Shown here: in pieces, positions 9,428 to 20,644 of the stretch | Layout of the letters: the number at the start of each line of letters is the position of its first letter | Numbering within the stretch: the first letter of the stretch is position 1 | Assembly (NCBI RefSeq): GCF_007679965.1 | Contig: NZ_VEHL01000003.1 | Span: forward strand, 124,001-188,000 | Direction of reading: 5' to 3' | DNA length: 64,000 bases | From: Bordetella genomosp. 13 | Lineage (GTDB): Bacteria > Pseudomonadota > Gammaproteobacteria > Burkholderiales > Burkholderiaceae_B | Translations under genes and position numbers: made by a program | Notes under the pieces: generated by a model | Database searches by the model: none | What the model was told of the DNA's origin: nothing | What the model saw: the letters and a program-made list of their open reading frames with translations, nothing else

Positions 9428-11151
9428 CCAAATCCTCTTTCCCCCGTTCCCGTTCCGGCCGCCCCGACCCCTCGGGCGACGGCCGCCGGCCCGCCCGTTC
9501 GTCCGGCGGACCGCGCCGCGCCGAGGGCGACCGTTTCCGCCCGGACGGCGACCGGCCGTCGCGCCCGTCCTCGGGCCAGCAGTCCCCGGGCCACCCCCCC
9601 GCGGCCCGGCCCGATCGCCCGCGCGTACCCCTGGCCGCGATCCGCGTGGACCAGGTCCAGCGCGTGTTGGGCGAGCTGCTGCAATGGACCTATCCGGCCG
9701 ATGCGACGCTGTCGCACTGGCTGCGCGCCCATCCCAACCTGGGCGGACGCGACCGCGGCGAGATCGCCGAAGCGGTCTATGACGTGCTGCGCCACCTGCG
9801 CCGCTATCGCCGCATGGCCGAGTCCGGCATCGGCCCGGCCTCGCGCCGGCTGGCCATCCTGGGCCTGGCCGCCACGCTGGGCCAGGACAACCTGGCCGAG
9901 GGGCTCAGCCACGCCGAGGCGGAATGGCTGCGGCACGTGCTGCGCATCGACCCTGCCACGCTGCCGCGCGCGGTGCGCGCCAGCATGCCCGACTGGCTGG
10001 ACGAGCGCCTGGGCGCCATGCCCGAGCCCGAGCGCCTGATGCAGGCGCTGAACCGTCCCGCCTCGCTGGACCTGCGCGTCAATCCGCTGAAGGCCGAGCG
10101 CGACGCCATGCTGGCGGTGTTGCAGAACGGTCCGGCGGCGCAATACGATCCGCGGCCCATGCCGCATTCGCCCTGGGGCATCCGCGTCGCCGGCCGCCCC
10201 GCGGTCAATCGCTGGCAGCTGTTCGAGGACGGCAGCCTGGAAGTGCAGGACGAGGGCAGCCAGTTGCTGGCGCTGCTGGTCGGCCCCAAGCGCGGCGAGA
10301 TGATCATCGACTTCTGTGCCGGCGCCGGCGGCAAGAGCCTGCTGCTGGGCGCGCTGATGCGCTCCACCGGCCGCCTGTACGCCTTCGACATTTCCGCCGC
10401 GCGCCTGGCACGCGCCAAGCCGCGCTTTGCCCGCAGCGGCCTGTCCAACGTGGTGCCGGTGGCGATCGACGGCGACAACGACGCGCGCGTCAAGCGCCTG
10501 GCCGGCAAGGCCCAGCGCGTGCTGGTCGACGCGCCGTGCAGCGGCATCGGCACGCTGCGCCGCAATCCCGACCTGAAGTGGCGCCAGCACCCCGAGTCGC
10601 TGGTCGAGCTGTGCGCCTTGCAGCACCGCATCCTGAAAAGTGCGGCGCGCTGCGTCGCGCCCGGCGGCCGGCTGGTCTATGCCACCTGCAGCCTGCTGGA
10701 AGAGGAGAACGCCGCGCAGGCCGAGCGCTTCCTGGCCGAGCATCCCGATTTCGAACGCGTGGACGCGGCGGAGCTGATCAAGAACCGTTGCCCGGACCTG
10801 GAACTCGACGGTCCCTACATGCAGCTGCGCCCGGACGTGCACGGCACCGACGGCTTCTTCGCGGCGGTTTTCGAACGCCGCAAGGCGTCCGCCAAGCCGG
10901 CCAGGCAGCCGGCGGAAGGCGCTGCGGCGGCGACGCAAGGTGCAGCCGCCGGCGAAGCCGCGGATGCCGCGCCGGCGGACGGCCTGGTTGACGAGATCCT
11001 GGGTGACGAGCCCGACGCGGGCCTGGCGCCGGACGAGCCGGATGCCGTCCACGCCGGCATGACGGCCGATACCGCGTCGCAGGGCCTGGCCGGGGACGAC
11101 GACGAGTCGTTGGGCGAAGACGACACTCGCACGGACGCGCCGAAGTCATGA
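9424..11151 (+). CDS. RsmB/NOP-family 16S rRNA cytosine-C5 methyltransferase
   Basis: Members of this family methylate cytosine C5 in rRNA with S-adenosylmethionine. The core has a shortened NusB-like N-terminal helical part (about residues 75-140), a SAM-binding motif DFCAGAGGKSL (about 297-307), the DAPCSGIGTLRRNPDLKW motif (about 369-386) and the ATCSLLEEEN motif with the nucleophilic cysteine (about 420-429). The 575-residue length exceeds the E. coli RsmB (429) because of a basic, Pro/Arg/Gly-rich N-terminal tail of about 75 residues and an acidic, Ala/Asp/Glu-rich C-terminal tail of about 90. Translation is coupled to purN. The exact rRNA target is not proven by sequence. Confidence 0.88.
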   Translation: MTKSSFPRSRSGRPDPSGDGRRPARSSGGPRRAEGDRFRPDGDRPSRPSSGQQSPGHPPAARPDRPRVPLAAIRVDQVQRVLGELLQWTYPADATLSHWLRAHPNLGGRDRGEIAEAVYDVLRHLRRYRRMAESGIGPASRRLAILGLAATLGQDNLAEGLSHAEAEWLRHVLRIDPATLPRAVRASMPDWLDERLGAMPEPERLMQALNRPASLDLRVNPLKAERDAMLAVLQNGPAAQYDPRPMPHSPWGIRVAGRPAVNRWQLFEDGSLEVQDEGSQLLALLVGPKRGEMIIDFCAGAGGKSLLLGALMRSTGRLYAFDISAARLARAKPRFARSGLSNVVPVAIDGDNDARVKRLAGKAQRVLVDAPCSGIGTLRRNPDLKWRQHPESLVELCALQHRILKSAARCVAPGGRLVYATCSLLEEENAAQAERFLAEHPDFERVDAAELIKNRCPDLELDGPYMQLRPDVHGTDGFFAAVFERRKASAKPARQPAEGAAAATQGAAAGEAADAAPADGLVDEILGDEPDAGLAPDEPDAVHAGMTADTASQGLAGDDDESLGEDDTRTDAPKS

Positions 11152-11215
11152 TCGAGGGCCGAAGCAGGGAAGTGCCGCCTGTCTCGGCATTCGAGACCGC
11201 CCTGCGCCGGGCCGT

Positions 11216-11614
11216 TCAGTGCCTGGGCAGCGGCGGCGCCACGTTCACCATCGAGCTGAACCGCTCCGGCTCGGGTCCGCGGCGCTGGTAGCGCACCTGC
11301 CAGGCCACGGTGTCCATGCCCGGCTTGTCGGCCTGGTACAGGACTTGCGCAATGGTCACCAGCTTGGCCGGGCATCGTCCGAAGCCCGACGCCGGTTTCT
11401 GGGTCCGCACGATGATGGCCTTGCCCAGTATTGCCTTCTGGGTGATGCGCACGCGCGGCGCGCTCAGGACCTGGCAGCTCTCGGCGTCCACCTCGTAGTA
11501 GGTGGCCAGTACCACCTGGCCGCCGCTGGCGACCTGGACCTGGGCCCAGGCGGACGCGCTGGCGCCCCACAGCAGCAGGGGTGCCAGACGGCGGAGGACG
11601 GAAGCAAGCGGCAT
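11216..11614 (-). CDS. secreted hypothetical protein
   Basis: This 132-residue protein begins with a signal peptide (MPLASVLRRLAPLLLWGASA, predicted cleavage after the SAWA at about 22-25). The mature part is a small soluble domain with two cysteines (in ESCQVL and FGRCPAK) that could form a periplasmic disulfide. I do not recognise a family. It stands on the opposite strand between the methyltransferase and the desaturase, with no obvious operon partner. The start is a clear ATG at 11614. Confidence 0.7.
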   Translation of the reverse strand: MPLASVLRRLAPLLLWGASASAWAQVQVASGGQVVLATYYEVDAESCQVLSAPRVRITQKAILGKAIIVRTQKPASGFGRCPAKLVTIAQVLYQADKPGMDTVAWQVRYQRRGPEPERFSSMVNVAPPLPRH

Positions 11615-11747
11615 GGGAAAAAGTGCGTGGAGTACGTAGTTCCCGCACTTTATCGCGGTGCCGCTTATGTAGCAAAATGTTGGAACCGCGCCACGGACGT
11701 TGGGTTTTACATCGCGGGGCGCGCATGGGAAGGCAGGGGCTTAGTCC

Positions 11748-11761
11748 TTGATTTATCTCAA
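11748..11761 (+). promoter_or_regulatory. FNR/ANR-like box upstream of the desaturase
   Basis: TTGAT-TTAT-CTCAA matches the FNR/CRP-family anaerobic box TTGAT-N4-ATCAA at nine of ten defined positions. A candidate -10 (TAAACT, 11805-11810) would put transcription start near 11817, so the box would be centred near -62, a usual activator position. This is inference from sequence. Confidence 0.4.
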
Positions 11762-11848
11762 GAACCTTTTTGAAACCCCACTGTCATAAGAACACCGGGT
11801 AGGCTAAACTGCATCGGTAACCATACTTACGAGGCTCCCTCAAGCTTT

Positions 11849-13057
11849 ATGGATCAAGTCCTTACCTTTTTGTCCGGCGGTCTGACCCAAGCCCATTGGT
11901 GGCAGATCGTCGTGTTCGCCCTGGTGGTCACGCACATCACGATCGTGTCGGTCACGGTGTTCCTGCACCGTAGCCAGGCGCACCGGGGCCTCGAACTGCA
12001 TCCCGCGGTCATGCACTTCTTCCGCTTCTGGCTGTGGCTCACCACGGGCATGGTCACCAAGGAATGGGTCGCCATCCACCGCAAGCACCACGCCAAATGC
12101 GAAAAGGAAGGCGATCCCCACTCGCCCATGCTGTTCGGCATCTGGAAGGTGCTGTTCCGCGGCGCCGAGCTGTATCGCGTCGAGTCCGACAACCGCGAAA
12201 CCATGGCCAAGTTCGGCCATGGCACGCCCGACGATTGGCTCGAGCGCAACCTCTATTCGCGCCGCAGCCTGATGGGCGTGCTGATCATGCTCGGCATCGA
12301 CCTGGCGCTGTTCGGCGTCATCGGCGTCACCGTCTGGGCGGTCCAGATGGCCTGGATCCCGTTCTGGGCGGCCGGCGTGGTCAACGGCATCGGCCACTAC
12401 TGGGGCTATCGCAACTACAACAGCCCGGACACCAGCACCAACGTGTTTCCGTGGGGCATCATCATCGGTGGCGAAGAGCTGCACAACAACCACCACGCCC
12501 ACGGCACGTCGGCCAAGTTCTCGGCCAAGTGGTACGAATTCGACATCGGCTGGTGCTACATCAGCGCGCTGCGCTTCCTGGGCCTGGCCAAGGTAAAGAA
12601 GGTCGCGCCCAAGTTGAAGCTCGATCCGTCCGCCAAGGCCATCGACCAGCGCACGCTGCAGGGCGTCATCACGCACCGCTATGAAGTCATGGCGCGCTAT
12701 GCCGACGTCATCAAGGACGCCGCCCGCGAAGAACTGGCCAAGCTGAAGACGTCGCGCCGGAAGGGTAGCGCCGACTGCCGCTGGACCATGCTGCACCGCG
12801 TGCGCCGTTCGCTGCATCGCAATGAAGACATCCTGCAGCCCGAACAGCTGGCCGCGGTCGACCAGGCCATCGCCCAGAACCAGTCGCTGGCCACGCTGGT
12901 GCAGATGCGCCGCGAACTGGGCCGCCTGTGGGAAAGCTCCAGCGCCAGCAGCGAACAGTTGCTGAACGACCTGCAGGCCTGGTGCCAACGCGCCCAACAT
13001 AGCGGTATCTCCGGGCTCGAGCAGTTCGCGCTTCGTCTGCGCCGCTACGCGGCATGA
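11849..13057 (+). CDS. membrane fatty-acid (acyl-CoA type) desaturase
   Basis: This 402-residue membrane di-iron enzyme introduces a double bond into acyl chains using oxygen. It has the three histidine boxes of the family: HRSQAH (residues 40-45), HRKHH (about 75-79) and HNNHH (about 212-216), among four hydrophobic segments (for example about 17-38 and 153-175). The C-terminal 150 residues are hydrophilic and helical, longer than in minimal desaturases. It overlaps the helicase gene by 4 bases (ATGA), an unusual coupling of lipid and DNA metabolism genes that is probably positional. Regulation by oxygen is suggested by the FNR-like box upstream. Confidence 0.92.
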   Translation: MDQVLTFLSGGLTQAHWWQIVVFALVVTHITIVSVTVFLHRSQAHRGLELHPAVMHFFRFWLWLTTGMVTKEWVAIHRKHHAKCEKEGDPHSPMLFGIWKVLFRGAELYRVESDNRETMAKFGHGTPDDWLERNLYSRRSLMGVLIMLGIDLALFGVIGVTVWAVQMAWIPFWAAGVVNGIGHYWGYRNYNSPDTSTNVFPWGIIIGGEELHNNHHAHGTSAKFSAKWYEFDIGWCYISALRFLGLAKVKKVAPKLKLDPSAKAIDQRTLQGVITHRYEVMARYADVIKDAAREELAKLKTSRRKGSADCRWTMLHRVRRSLHRNEDILQPEQLAAVDQAIAQNQSLATLVQMRRELGRLWESSSASSEQLLNDLQAWCQRAQHSGISGLEQFALRLRRYAA

Positions 13058-15336
13058 TGCTGGACAAGCTCAACCCCGAACAACGCGCCGCCGTCACGCT
13101 CGAACCGCAGCACGCCCTGGTACTCGCCGGGGCGGGCAGCGGCAAGACCCGGGTGCTCACCACCCGGATGGCCTGGCTGATCCAGACCAGCCAGGCCAGT
13201 CCCTACGGACTGCTGGCCGTCACCTTCACCAACAAGGCCGCGCGCGAGATGCTCACGCGCATGACGGCGATCCTGCCCATCGATCCGCGTGGGCTCTGGA
13301 TCGGCACGTTCCACGGCCTGTGCAACCGCATGCTGCGCGCGCATCACCGCGATGCCGGCCTCCCGCAGACCTTCCAGATCCTCGATACCACCGACCAACT
13401 GGCCGCCATCAAGCGGCTGCTCAAGGCCAACGGCATCGACGACGAGAAATATCCGCCGCGCGACGTGCAGCGCTTCATCAATGGCTCCAAGGAAGACGGC
13501 CTGCGGCCTGCCGACGTCGAAGTCTGGGACAACGACAGCCATCGGCGCCGCCTGATCGACCTCTACCAGCTGTACGAGGCGCAGTGCCAGCGCGAGGGCG
13601 TGGTCGACTTCGCGGAATTGCTGCTGCGCGCCTACGAGCTGCTCAGCCGCAATGCGCCGGTGCGCGAGCACTACCAGCGACGTTTCCAGCACATCCTGGT
13701 CGACGAGTTCCAGGACACCAACGTCCTGCAGTACAAATGGCTGCGCCTGCTGGCGGGCGGCGGCGCCCGGATCTTCGCGGTCGGCGACGACGACCAGTCG
13801 ATCTATGCCTTCCGCGGCGCCAACGTCGGCAACATGGCCGACTTCGAGCGCGACTATGCGCACGGCAACGTCATCCGCCTGGAGCAGAACTACCGTTCGT
13901 ACGGCCATATCCTGGATGCGGCCAATGCGCTGATCAGCAACAACGGCGGCCGCCTGGGCAAGAATCTCTGGACCGACCAAGGCGAAGGCGAGCCCGTGCG
14001 CATCGTCGAGCAGCCCAGCGACGGCATGGAAGCCCAGTGGCTGGTGGACGAGGTGCGCGCCCTGATCAACGACGGCCGCGCCCGCCGCGAGATCGCCGTG
14101 CTTTATCGCAGCAATGCGCAGTCACGCGTCATCGAGCACGGGCTGTTCTCGGCCGGCATCCCGTACAAGGTGTACGGCGGCCTGCGCTTCTTCGAGCGCC
14201 AGGAGATCAAGCACGCGCTGGCTTACCTGCGCCTGATGGCCAATCCCAACGACGACACGTCCTGGATGCGGGTGGTCAACTTTCCCACGCGCGGCATCGG
14301 CGCGCGCACGCTCGAGCAACTGGCCGACGCGGCGCGCGCGAACGACAGCAGCCTGTACGGCGCCGTCGGCATGGTGCCGGGCAAGGGCGGCGCGAACCTG
14401 CTGCAGTTCGCCCAGCTCGTCGGCCGCATGGCCGACGAAACGCGCGAGCTGCCGCTGCCCGAGCTGGTCGAGCACATGCTGGCCGCCAGCGGCCTCATCG
14501 AGCACTACAAGACCGAGCGCGAAGGCGCCGAGCGCCTGGAGAACCTCAACGAATTGATCACCGCCGCGGCGGTGTTCGCGTCCGAAGAGAACTACGACGG
14601 CCTGCCCGCGGGCGTGGTCCCGCAGGTCCAGGCCCCGCAGGGCGAGGCGGGCGAGGTCCCGGCCGCCGACGGCCTGACGCCGCTGGCCGCCTTCCTGTCG
14701 CATGCCGCGCTCGAGGCCGGCGACAACCAGGCGCAGCAGGGCCAGGACGCCGTGCAGCTGATGACGGTGCACTCGGCCAAGGGCCTGGAGTTCGATGCGG
14801 TGTTCATCACCGGCCTGGAAGAGGGCCTGTTCCCGCACGAGAACAGCATCCTGGAGCAGTCCGGGCTGGAGGAAGAGCGGCGCCTGATGTACGTGGCCAT
14901 CACGCGCGCGCGCGAACGCCTGTATATCAGCCTGGCCCAAAGCCGCATGCTGCATGGGCAGACGCGCTATGCGATGCGCTCGCGGTTCCTGGAAGAGATT
15001 CCCGAGGAACACGTGAAGTGGATCACGCCGCGCGCCGCGCTGCCCTCGGCCGCGCGCGAGGCCGCGTGGAGCGGCAACTGGGGCGGCGACGCGTTCGGCC
15101 GCAAGGCCACGGGCGCCATCGCGCCGCGTGCGCCGCGCGGCACGGCCAGCGGCGTCACGGTGGGCGACAAGGAGTTCCGCATCGGGCAGGGCGTGCGCCA
15201 TGCGCGCTTCGGCGACGGCACCATCATCGGGCTGAGCGGAGCGGGACAGGATGCCCAGGCCCAGATCCAGTTCCGGGATGTGGGGGCCAAGACGTTGGCA
15301 CTGGGGATTGCCAAGTTGGACATCGTCCAGGGGTAA
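13054..15336 (+). CDS. uvrD: DNA helicase II (UvrD/Rep superfamily I)
   Basis: UvrD is an ATP-dependent 3'-5' helicase that unwinds DNA in nucleotide excision and mismatch repair. The 760-residue protein starts MMLDKLNPEQRAAVTLE (Q motif), has Walker A AGAGSGKT (about 26-33), motif Ia FTNKAAREM, the DEFQDT Walker B (about 220-225), GDDDQSIYAFRGA, and the late motifs TVHSAKGLEFD and VAITRARERLY. The C-terminal tail carries a UvrD/PcrA-type tudor-like segment (RIGQGVRHARFGDGTI). An alternative start is the second ATG at 13057. PcrA/Rep naming is possible but UvrD fits the length and tail. Confidence 0.94.
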   Translation: MMLDKLNPEQRAAVTLEPQHALVLAGAGSGKTRVLTTRMAWLIQTSQASPYGLLAVTFTNKAAREMLTRMTAILPIDPRGLWIGTFHGLCNRMLRAHHRDAGLPQTFQILDTTDQLAAIKRLLKANGIDDEKYPPRDVQRFINGSKEDGLRPADVEVWDNDSHRRRLIDLYQLYEAQCQREGVVDFAELLLRAYELLSRNAPVREHYQRRFQHILVDEFQDTNVLQYKWLRLLAGGGARIFAVGDDDQSIYAFRGANVGNMADFERDYAHGNVIRLEQNYRSYGHILDAANALISNNGGRLGKNLWTDQGEGEPVRIVEQPSDGMEAQWLVDEVRALINDGRARREIAVLYRSNAQSRVIEHGLFSAGIPYKVYGGLRFFERQEIKHALAYLRLMANPNDDTSWMRVVNFPTRGIGARTLEQLADAARANDSSLYGAVGMVPGKGGANLLQFAQLVGRMADETRELPLPELVEHMLAASGLIEHYKTEREGAERLENLNELITAAAVFASEENYDGLPAGVVPQVQAPQGEAGEVPAADGLTPLAAFLSHAALEAGDNQAQQGQDAVQLMTVHSAKGLEFDAVFITGLEEGLFPHENSILEQSGLEEERRLMYVAITRARERLYISLAQSRMLHGQTRYAMRSRFLEEIPEEHVKWITPRAALPSAAREAAWSGNWGGDAFGRKATGAIAPRAPRGTASGVTVGDKEFRIGQGVRHARFGDGTIIGLSGAGQDAQAQIQFRDVGAKTLALGIAKLDIVQG

Positions 15337-15384
15337 CGGTATCGGCGGCGGTCGCCGGATTGCGGCGGTTGTCTCTTTGAAGGC

Positions 15385-15515
15385 GTCCTCGCTGAGGGCG
15401 CGCGGCCCGAGCCGGGCAAGTCGGTCGGCTCGGGCGCGCCATCAGGCGCCCTCGGCCCTTTCGGGGCTTCCCTCACTCCAATTGCCCGGCTCGGGCCGCG
15501 CACATCAACGAGGAC
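15385..15515. repeat. long interrupted inverted repeat (20-bp perfect arms plus outer 7-bp arms)
   Basis: The arm 15400-15419 (gcgcggcccgagccgggcaa) is the exact reverse complement of 15482-15501. Outside it, 15385-15391 (gtcctcg) pairs with 15509-15515 (cgaggac). The loop of about 62 bases contains its own hairpin, gggcgc...gcgccc, near 15432-15452. The element follows the uvrD stop by about 50 bases. It may be a genomic repeat family, a terminator-like structure or a structured RNA. Confidence 0.75.
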
Positions 15516-15779
15516 TTGCGTCAATGGAATGCATCGGATCCTGATTCCCTGACGCCTGGTGTTGCCGCTGGATAGCGTGCGTCCGCAGGGTATGCGCTTC
15601 ATGCAGCGGGGGCGTCCTGGTGCAGGGAGAGAGAGGAGGCTTGCCGCGTTCGGCGCAATTGGGCCCGGCTTGGTCAACGTACCGGCCGCTCTCCGTCCGG
15701 TGTGCTGCGATGATGTCGGCAGGCTGCTTCGCGCATCATCGCCAGCCATGCAGCCGGCCTGGCCGCACGCAGGGAAACG

Positions 15780-15801
15780 CAGGGAGGCGTACGCCTCCCT
15801 G
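15780..15801 (-). terminator. palindromic terminator of the ABC-F operon
   Basis: A 22-base perfect palindrome (arms cagggaggcg, centre ta) lies 7 bases beyond the ABC-F stop codon. On the minus strand it is followed by cgtttccc, a weak T-tract, so termination there is plausible but not strong. Confidence 0.55.
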
Positions 15802-15807
15802 TTTGCA

Positions 15808-17739
15808 TCACGCCGGCGACTTGTCGATGTCTTCCAGGGATTCCTGGATCTCCAGCCACTGCTCCTCCAGTTCGTCGACCTTCTTGCCCAGTTCGCCGTG
15901 CTCGGCCATGACCTGCTGGCGTTCGGCGCGGCGGGCGTCGGAATAGAAGTCGGGGTCGGCGATCAGGGCGTCCAGGGTCTGCATGCGCAGCCGCGCCTTC
16001 TCCATCTCGGTCTCGACCTTGGCCAGGCGTGCTTCCAGCGGCTTGCGCAGGGCGGACAGGCGTTGCCGCTGTTCGGCCTCCAGGCGCTTCTGGGCCTTGC
16101 GGTCGACCACCGGCGCGGCGGCCGTGCCGCCCGCCGCGCGGGCGGCTTCCGCCTTTTCTGCGCGTTCGGCGGCGGTGCGGGTGGCCAGCCAGTCGCGGTA
16201 GTCTTCCAGGTCGCCGTCGAACTCGCGGACCTGGCCGTCGGCCACGATCCAGAAGCTGTCGACGGTGGTGCGCAGCAGGTGCCGGTCGTGCGAGACCAGC
16301 AGCATGCTGCCCGAGAACTCGGCCAGCGCGGCGGCCAGGGCCTCGCGCGTTTCGACGTCCAGGTGGTTGCTGGGTTCGTCCAGCAGCAGCAGGTTGGGCT
16401 TCTGCCAGACGATCAGGGACAGCGCCAGGCGCGCCTTCTCTCCCCCCGACATGGGGCCGACCTTGCTCAGCACGGTCTCGCCCGAGAAGCCGAAGCCGCC
16501 CAGGTAGTTGCGCAGCTCCTGCTCGCGCACCTCGGGCGCCATGCGCGCCAGGTGCTGCAGCGGGGTGCTGTCCAGGTCCAGCATGTCGAGCTGGTGCTGG
16601 TGGAAATAGCCGATGGCCAGGCCGCGCGAGGCGCGGCGTTCGCCGGCCTGCACCGGAATCTCTTCGGCCAGGGTCTTGATCAGCGTGCTCTTGCCCGCGC
16701 CATTGGCGCCCAGCACGCCGATGCGGCTGCCGGCGCGCACCATCAGCGTCACGTCGCGCAGGATGGGCGCTTCGGGATAGCCCGCCGAGGCGTGCTCCAG
16801 CACCAGCAGGGGATCCGGCGTGTGCTCGGGCGAGGGGATGCGGATGTCGATGCCGGCCTCGGCGTGCAGCGGCGCGCGCGCCTCCATGCGCGCCAGCGCC
16901 TTCACGCGGCTTTGCGCCTGCTTGGCCTTCGAGGCCTTGGCCTTGAAGCGGTCGATGAAGCTCTGCAGCCGCGCCGCTTCGCGGTTCTGGCGCTCGTAGG
17001 CCACGTTGGCCTGGCGCAGGCGCTCGGCGCGCTGCGTGACGAAGTCTTCGTAGCCGCCGCGATAGCGCACCAGCTTGGCGTGGTCGAAATGCAGCACCGC
17101 GCGCGCGACCGCGTCCAGGAACTCGGTGTCGTGCGAGATCAGCAGCACGGTGCCCGGATAGGCGCCCAGCCATTTCTCGAGCCACAGCATGGCGTCGAGA
17201 TCCAGGTGGTTGGTGGGTTCGTCCAGCAGCAGCAGGTCGGACGGCGCCATCAGCGCGCTGGCCAGCGCCAGCCGCATGCGCCAGCCGCCCGAGAAGCTTT
17301 CCACCGGCCGCATCCATTCGTCCGGCGCGAAGCCCAGGCCGGCCAGCAGCTGTTCGGCGCGCGAGGCGGCATCCCAGGCGCCGGCCTCGGCCAGTTCGGC
17401 CTCGACCTCGGCGATCTGCGTGCCCTGATCGGGCGACAGCGCCGCGCGTTGCGCCTGCAGCGCGCGCAGGTGGCGGTCGCCGTCGATGACGAACTCGCGG
17501 GCCGGTTGCGTATCGGCCGCGATCTCCTGCTTCACGCTGGCGATGCGCCAGCCGGCGGGCAGGTCCAGCGTGCCGGCGTCGGCGTCCAGCGTGCCGGTCA
17601 GCAGGCCGAACAGCGACGACTTTCCGGCGCCGTTCTTGCCGACGATGCCGACGCGCTCGCCGGGGTGCACGACGAATTCAGCGCCGTCCAGCAGCACCTT
17701 GGTGCCGCGGCGCAGGGTCAATCCAGAAGCACGTATCAC
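15808..17739 (-). CDS. ABC-F family ATPase, YheS type
   Basis: ABC-F proteins lack membrane domains and act on the ribosome, binding the E site to relieve stalled translation. The 643-residue protein has two ATPase domains. Domain 1 has Walker A GKNGAGKSS (about 34-42), a signature FSGGWRMRLALA, and DEPTNHLD. The linker (P-site tRNA interaction motif region) is rich in Lys/Arg around residues 230-290. Domain 2 has GANGAGKST (about 344-352), MSGGEKARLAL and DEPSNHLD, and the protein ends with a coiled-coil tail. The GTG at 17739 (V-IRASGLTLRRG) is chosen because it overlaps the prmB stop (GTGA) and homologues start at MIxxxxLTLRRG. Confidence 0.93.
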   Translation of the reverse strand: MIRASGLTLRRGTKVLLDGAEFVVHPGERVGIVGKNGAGKSSLFGLLTGTLDADAGTLDLPAGWRIASVKQEIAADTQPAREFVIDGDRHLRALQAQRAALSPDQGTQIAEVEAELAEAGAWDAASRAEQLLAGLGFAPDEWMRPVESFSGGWRMRLALASALMAPSDLLLLDEPTNHLDLDAMLWLEKWLGAYPGTVLLISHDTEFLDAVARAVLHFDHAKLVRYRGGYEDFVTQRAERLRQANVAYERQNREAARLQSFIDRFKAKASKAKQAQSRVKALARMEARAPLHAEAGIDIRIPSPEHTPDPLLVLEHASAGYPEAPILRDVTLMVRAGSRIGVLGANGAGKSTLIKTLAEEIPVQAGERRASRGLAIGYFHQHQLDMLDLDSTPLQHLARMAPEVREQELRNYLGGFGFSGETVLSKVGPMSGGEKARLALSLIVWQKPNLLLLDEPSNHLDVETREALAAALAEFSGSMLLVSHDRHLLRTTVDSFWIVADGQVREFDGDLEDYRDWLATRTAAERAEKAEAARAAGGTAAAPVVDRKAQKRLEAEQRQRLSALRKPLEARLAKVETEMEKARLRMQTLDALIADPDFYSDARRAERQQVMAEHGELGKKVDELEEQWLEIQESLEDIDKSPA

Positions 17740-18629
17740 AGTTGTTCGCGGGTCAGCAGCAGGATCTGGTTCGAGGTCTCGGCGCTGTCCAGCCACACCG
17801 GGTCCAGGTGCGGGAAGGCGTCGACGAAGTTCTCGTATTCATGGCCGATCTCCAGCACCAGCACGCCTTGCGGGGACAGGAAGTCCGGGGCCCGCGCAAG
17901 AATGTTGCGCACCACGTCCATGCCGTCCGCGCCGCCCGCCAGCGCCATGGCCGGCTCGTGGCGGTACTCGGGGGGCAGGGCGTCCATCGAATCGCTGTTC
18001 ACGTAGGGCGGGTTGCAGACGATGACGTCGTACTGGCACGCGGGCAGGGCGTCGAACAGGTCGCCCTGGTACAGCGCCAGCCGGTCTTCCAGGCCATAGT
18101 CGGCCACGTTGCGGCGCGCGACTTCCAGCGCGTCCGGCGACAGGTCGACGGCGTCGACCTGTGCGTCGGGGAAGGCCAGGGCCGCCAGGATGGCCAGGCA
18201 GCCCGAGCCGGTGCACATGTCCAACGCGCGCTGCACCTGGCCCGCATCGGGCACCCAGGGCGACAGCCCGGTCTCCAGCAGTTCCGCGATGGGCGAGCGC
18301 GGCACGATGACGCGCGCGTCGACGTAGAAGCGATGGCCGCGCAGCCACGCCTCGTTGGTCAGGTAGGGCGCCGGCACGCGGTCGGCGACGCGGCGGTCGA
18401 TCAGGCCCAGCACGCGCTCGCGCTCGTTGGGCAGCACGCGGGCGTCCAGGAAGGGTTCGAGCGTGTCCAGCGGCAGGTGCAGCGCGTGCAGCACCAGGTA
18501 CACGGCCTCGTCGTAGGCGTCGTCCGTGCCGTGGCCCAACACTGCGTGCGAGGCGTTCAGGCGCGATACGGCATAGCGCACCAGATCGCGCACGGTTTGC
18601 AGTTCGATACGGGCTTGAGCAGCGACCAT
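17736..18629 (-). CDS. prmB: ribosomal protein L3 N5-glutamine methyltransferase
   Basis: PrmB methylates a glutamine side chain of ribosomal protein L3 during ribosome assembly. The 297-residue protein has the SAM-binding motif DMCTGSGCLAIL (about 137-148) and the glutamine-methyltransferase signature VCNPPYVN (about 205-212). The stretch RVPAPYLTNEAW with FYVDARVIVPRSPI distinguishes PrmB from the release-factor enzyme PrmC. It lies 6 bases after dapE and overlaps the ABC-F gene, so a dapC/dapD/dapE-prmB-ABC-F transcription unit is likely; the two translation-related genes sit at its end. Confidence 0.93.
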   Translation of the reverse strand: MVAAQARIELQTVRDLVRYAVSRLNASHAVLGHGTDDAYDEAVYLVLHALHLPLDTLEPFLDARVLPNERERVLGLIDRRVADRVPAPYLTNEAWLRGHRFYVDARVIVPRSPIAELLETGLSPWVPDAGQVQRALDMCTGSGCLAILAALAFPDAQVDAVDLSPDALEVARRNVADYGLEDRLALYQGDLFDALPACQYDVIVCNPPYVNSDSMDALPPEYRHEPAMALAGGADGMDVVRNILARAPDFLSPQGVLVLEIGHEYENFVDAFPHLDPVWLDSAETSNQILLLTREQL

Positions 18630-18635
18630 AAGGCC

Positions 18636-20596
<1,961 letters not shown>

Positions 20597-20644
20597 GATG
20601 ATCCGGTGTCTAGACGGGTTGAAAAGGAATGGTTGGGTGAGGGG

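Larger units (their letters stand above)
15337..15807. other. gene-free region with long inverted repeat
   Basis: No convincing coding region lies between uvrD and the ABC-F gene. The open frames here lack any family resemblance or ribosome-binding site. The stretch contains the long inverted repeat at 15385-15515, a tandem cgcaggga(a/g) motif at about 15768-15785 and the terminator hairpin at its right end. Confidence 0.6.

Noticed and set aside
15559..18006. Large plus-strand frames opposite the ABC-F gene and its flank
   Set aside because: They are shadows of the ABC-F and prmB genes, with Arg/Ala/Gly-rich nonsense sequence.
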